Below are positions 63,709-64,000 of a stretch of 64,000 nucleotides of DNA, piece by piece; positions within the stretch are counted from its first letter, which is position 1; each line of letters starts with the position of its first letter. The DNA comes from Cohnella nanjingensis (lineage in GTDB: Bacteria > Bacillota > Bacilli > Paenibacillales > Paenibacillaceae): assembly GCF_014212125.1 (NCBI RefSeq), contig NZ_JACJVP010000061.1, positions 18,904 through 82,903 on the forward strand, written 5' to 3'. The translations under genes were made by a program, and so were the position numbers. The notes beneath the pieces are model-generated. The model searched no databases. It saw only the letters and a list, made by a program, of their open reading frames with translations, and had not been told where the DNA came from.

Positions 63709-64000
63709 TTTCATGGAGAGTTTGATCCTGGCTCAGGACGAACGCTGGCGGCGTGCCTAATACATGCAAGTCGAACGGACTTTCAAGGGAGCTTGCTCCC
63801 GCGAAGGTTAGTGGCGGACGGGTGAGTAACACGTAGGCAACCTGCCTGCAAGACTGGGATAACATTCGGAAACGAATGCTAAGACCGGATACGCAATTCG
63901 GCCGCATGGCTGGATTGGGAAACACGGAGCAATCTGTGGCTTGCAGATGGGCCTGCGGCGCATTAGCTAGTTGGTGGGGTAACGGCTCATCTAGGCGACG
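63709..64000 (+). rRNA. rrs: 16S ribosomal RNA, 5' part (continues past the window)
   Basis: Contains the universal GAGTTTGATCCTGGCTCAG near its 5' end, then AACGCTGGCGGCGTGCCTAA and GTGGCGGACGGGTGAGTAAC. The start is placed at 63709 by comparison with the B. subtilis end; mature ends cannot be seen. The CACGTAGGCAACCTGCCTGC segment is typical of Paenibacillaceae. Confidence 0.97.

Noticed and set aside
63623..63925. Minus-strand 100-codon frame over the 16S start
   Set aside because: It lies across the rRNA leader and conserved 16S sequence; open by chance.

Overview
The window reads as a chromosomal core region of a GC-rich, endospore-forming Firmicute, most likely Paenibacillaceae. The gene order follows the Bacillus subtilis ispD-to-rrn region very closely, sporulation genes (sigH, cwlD, gerD, kbaA, pdaB, a SpoIIM-family gene) are present, and the partial 16S rRNA at the right end has a Paenibacillus/Cohnella-like 5' region. 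A Cohnella-like genus is my inference. Almost everything is on the + strand, co-directional with the rRNA operon at the end.

Left part (1-10.1 kb): a small minus-strand DUF1573-like gene, then PIN/TRAM protein, ispD-ispF, gltX, cysE-cysS, mrnC, rlmB and rae1. This joins isoprenoid synthesis, Glu/Cys tRNA charging, cysteine synthesis and RNA maturation. The gltX-cysE gap is swollen to about 1.2 kb. It holds a 128-bp repeat that copies the gltX 3' end, a sigma-A promoter with a T-box leader, and a 52-bp hairpin tandem array.

Middle (10.2-30.3 kb): sigH; rpmG-secE-nusG; rplK-rplA; rplJ-rplL behind an L10 leader; a methyltransferase; rpoB-rpoC; an ABC transporter pair preceded by a cluster of DnaA-box-like sites; then the str operon (rplGB, rpsL, rpsG, fusA, tuf).

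Insert (30.3-37.7 kb): a complete YesM/YesN-type two-component system (minus strand) divergent from a three-gene carbohydrate ABC importer (two permeases and a lipoprotein). It separates tuf from rpsJ.

Right part (37.8-55.3 kb): S10-spc-alpha ribosomal super-operon with its own promoter and structured leader (rpsJ to rplQ, including secY, adk, map, a KOW protein, infA, rpoA), then truA and rplM-rpsI. The ecfA1-ecfA2-ecfT genes that usually lie between rplQ and truA are absent.

End (55.3-64 kb): cysH-sat for sulfate assimilation, cwlD (with a sigma-E-like promoter), salA/mrp, gerD (sigma-G-like promoter), kbaA, pdaB, a SpoIIM-family gene, a small unknown gene, and the promoters, leader and first ~290 nt of a 16S rRNA gene. 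A composite hairpin repeat occurs twice here, in the cysH leader and upstream of the SpoIIM-family gene, in opposite orientations.

No insertion sequence, prophage, CRISPR array or tRNA gene was seen. The most unusual material lies between genes: the two tandem arrays around the cysE T-box, the composite hairpin repeat, and the DnaA-box-like cluster.
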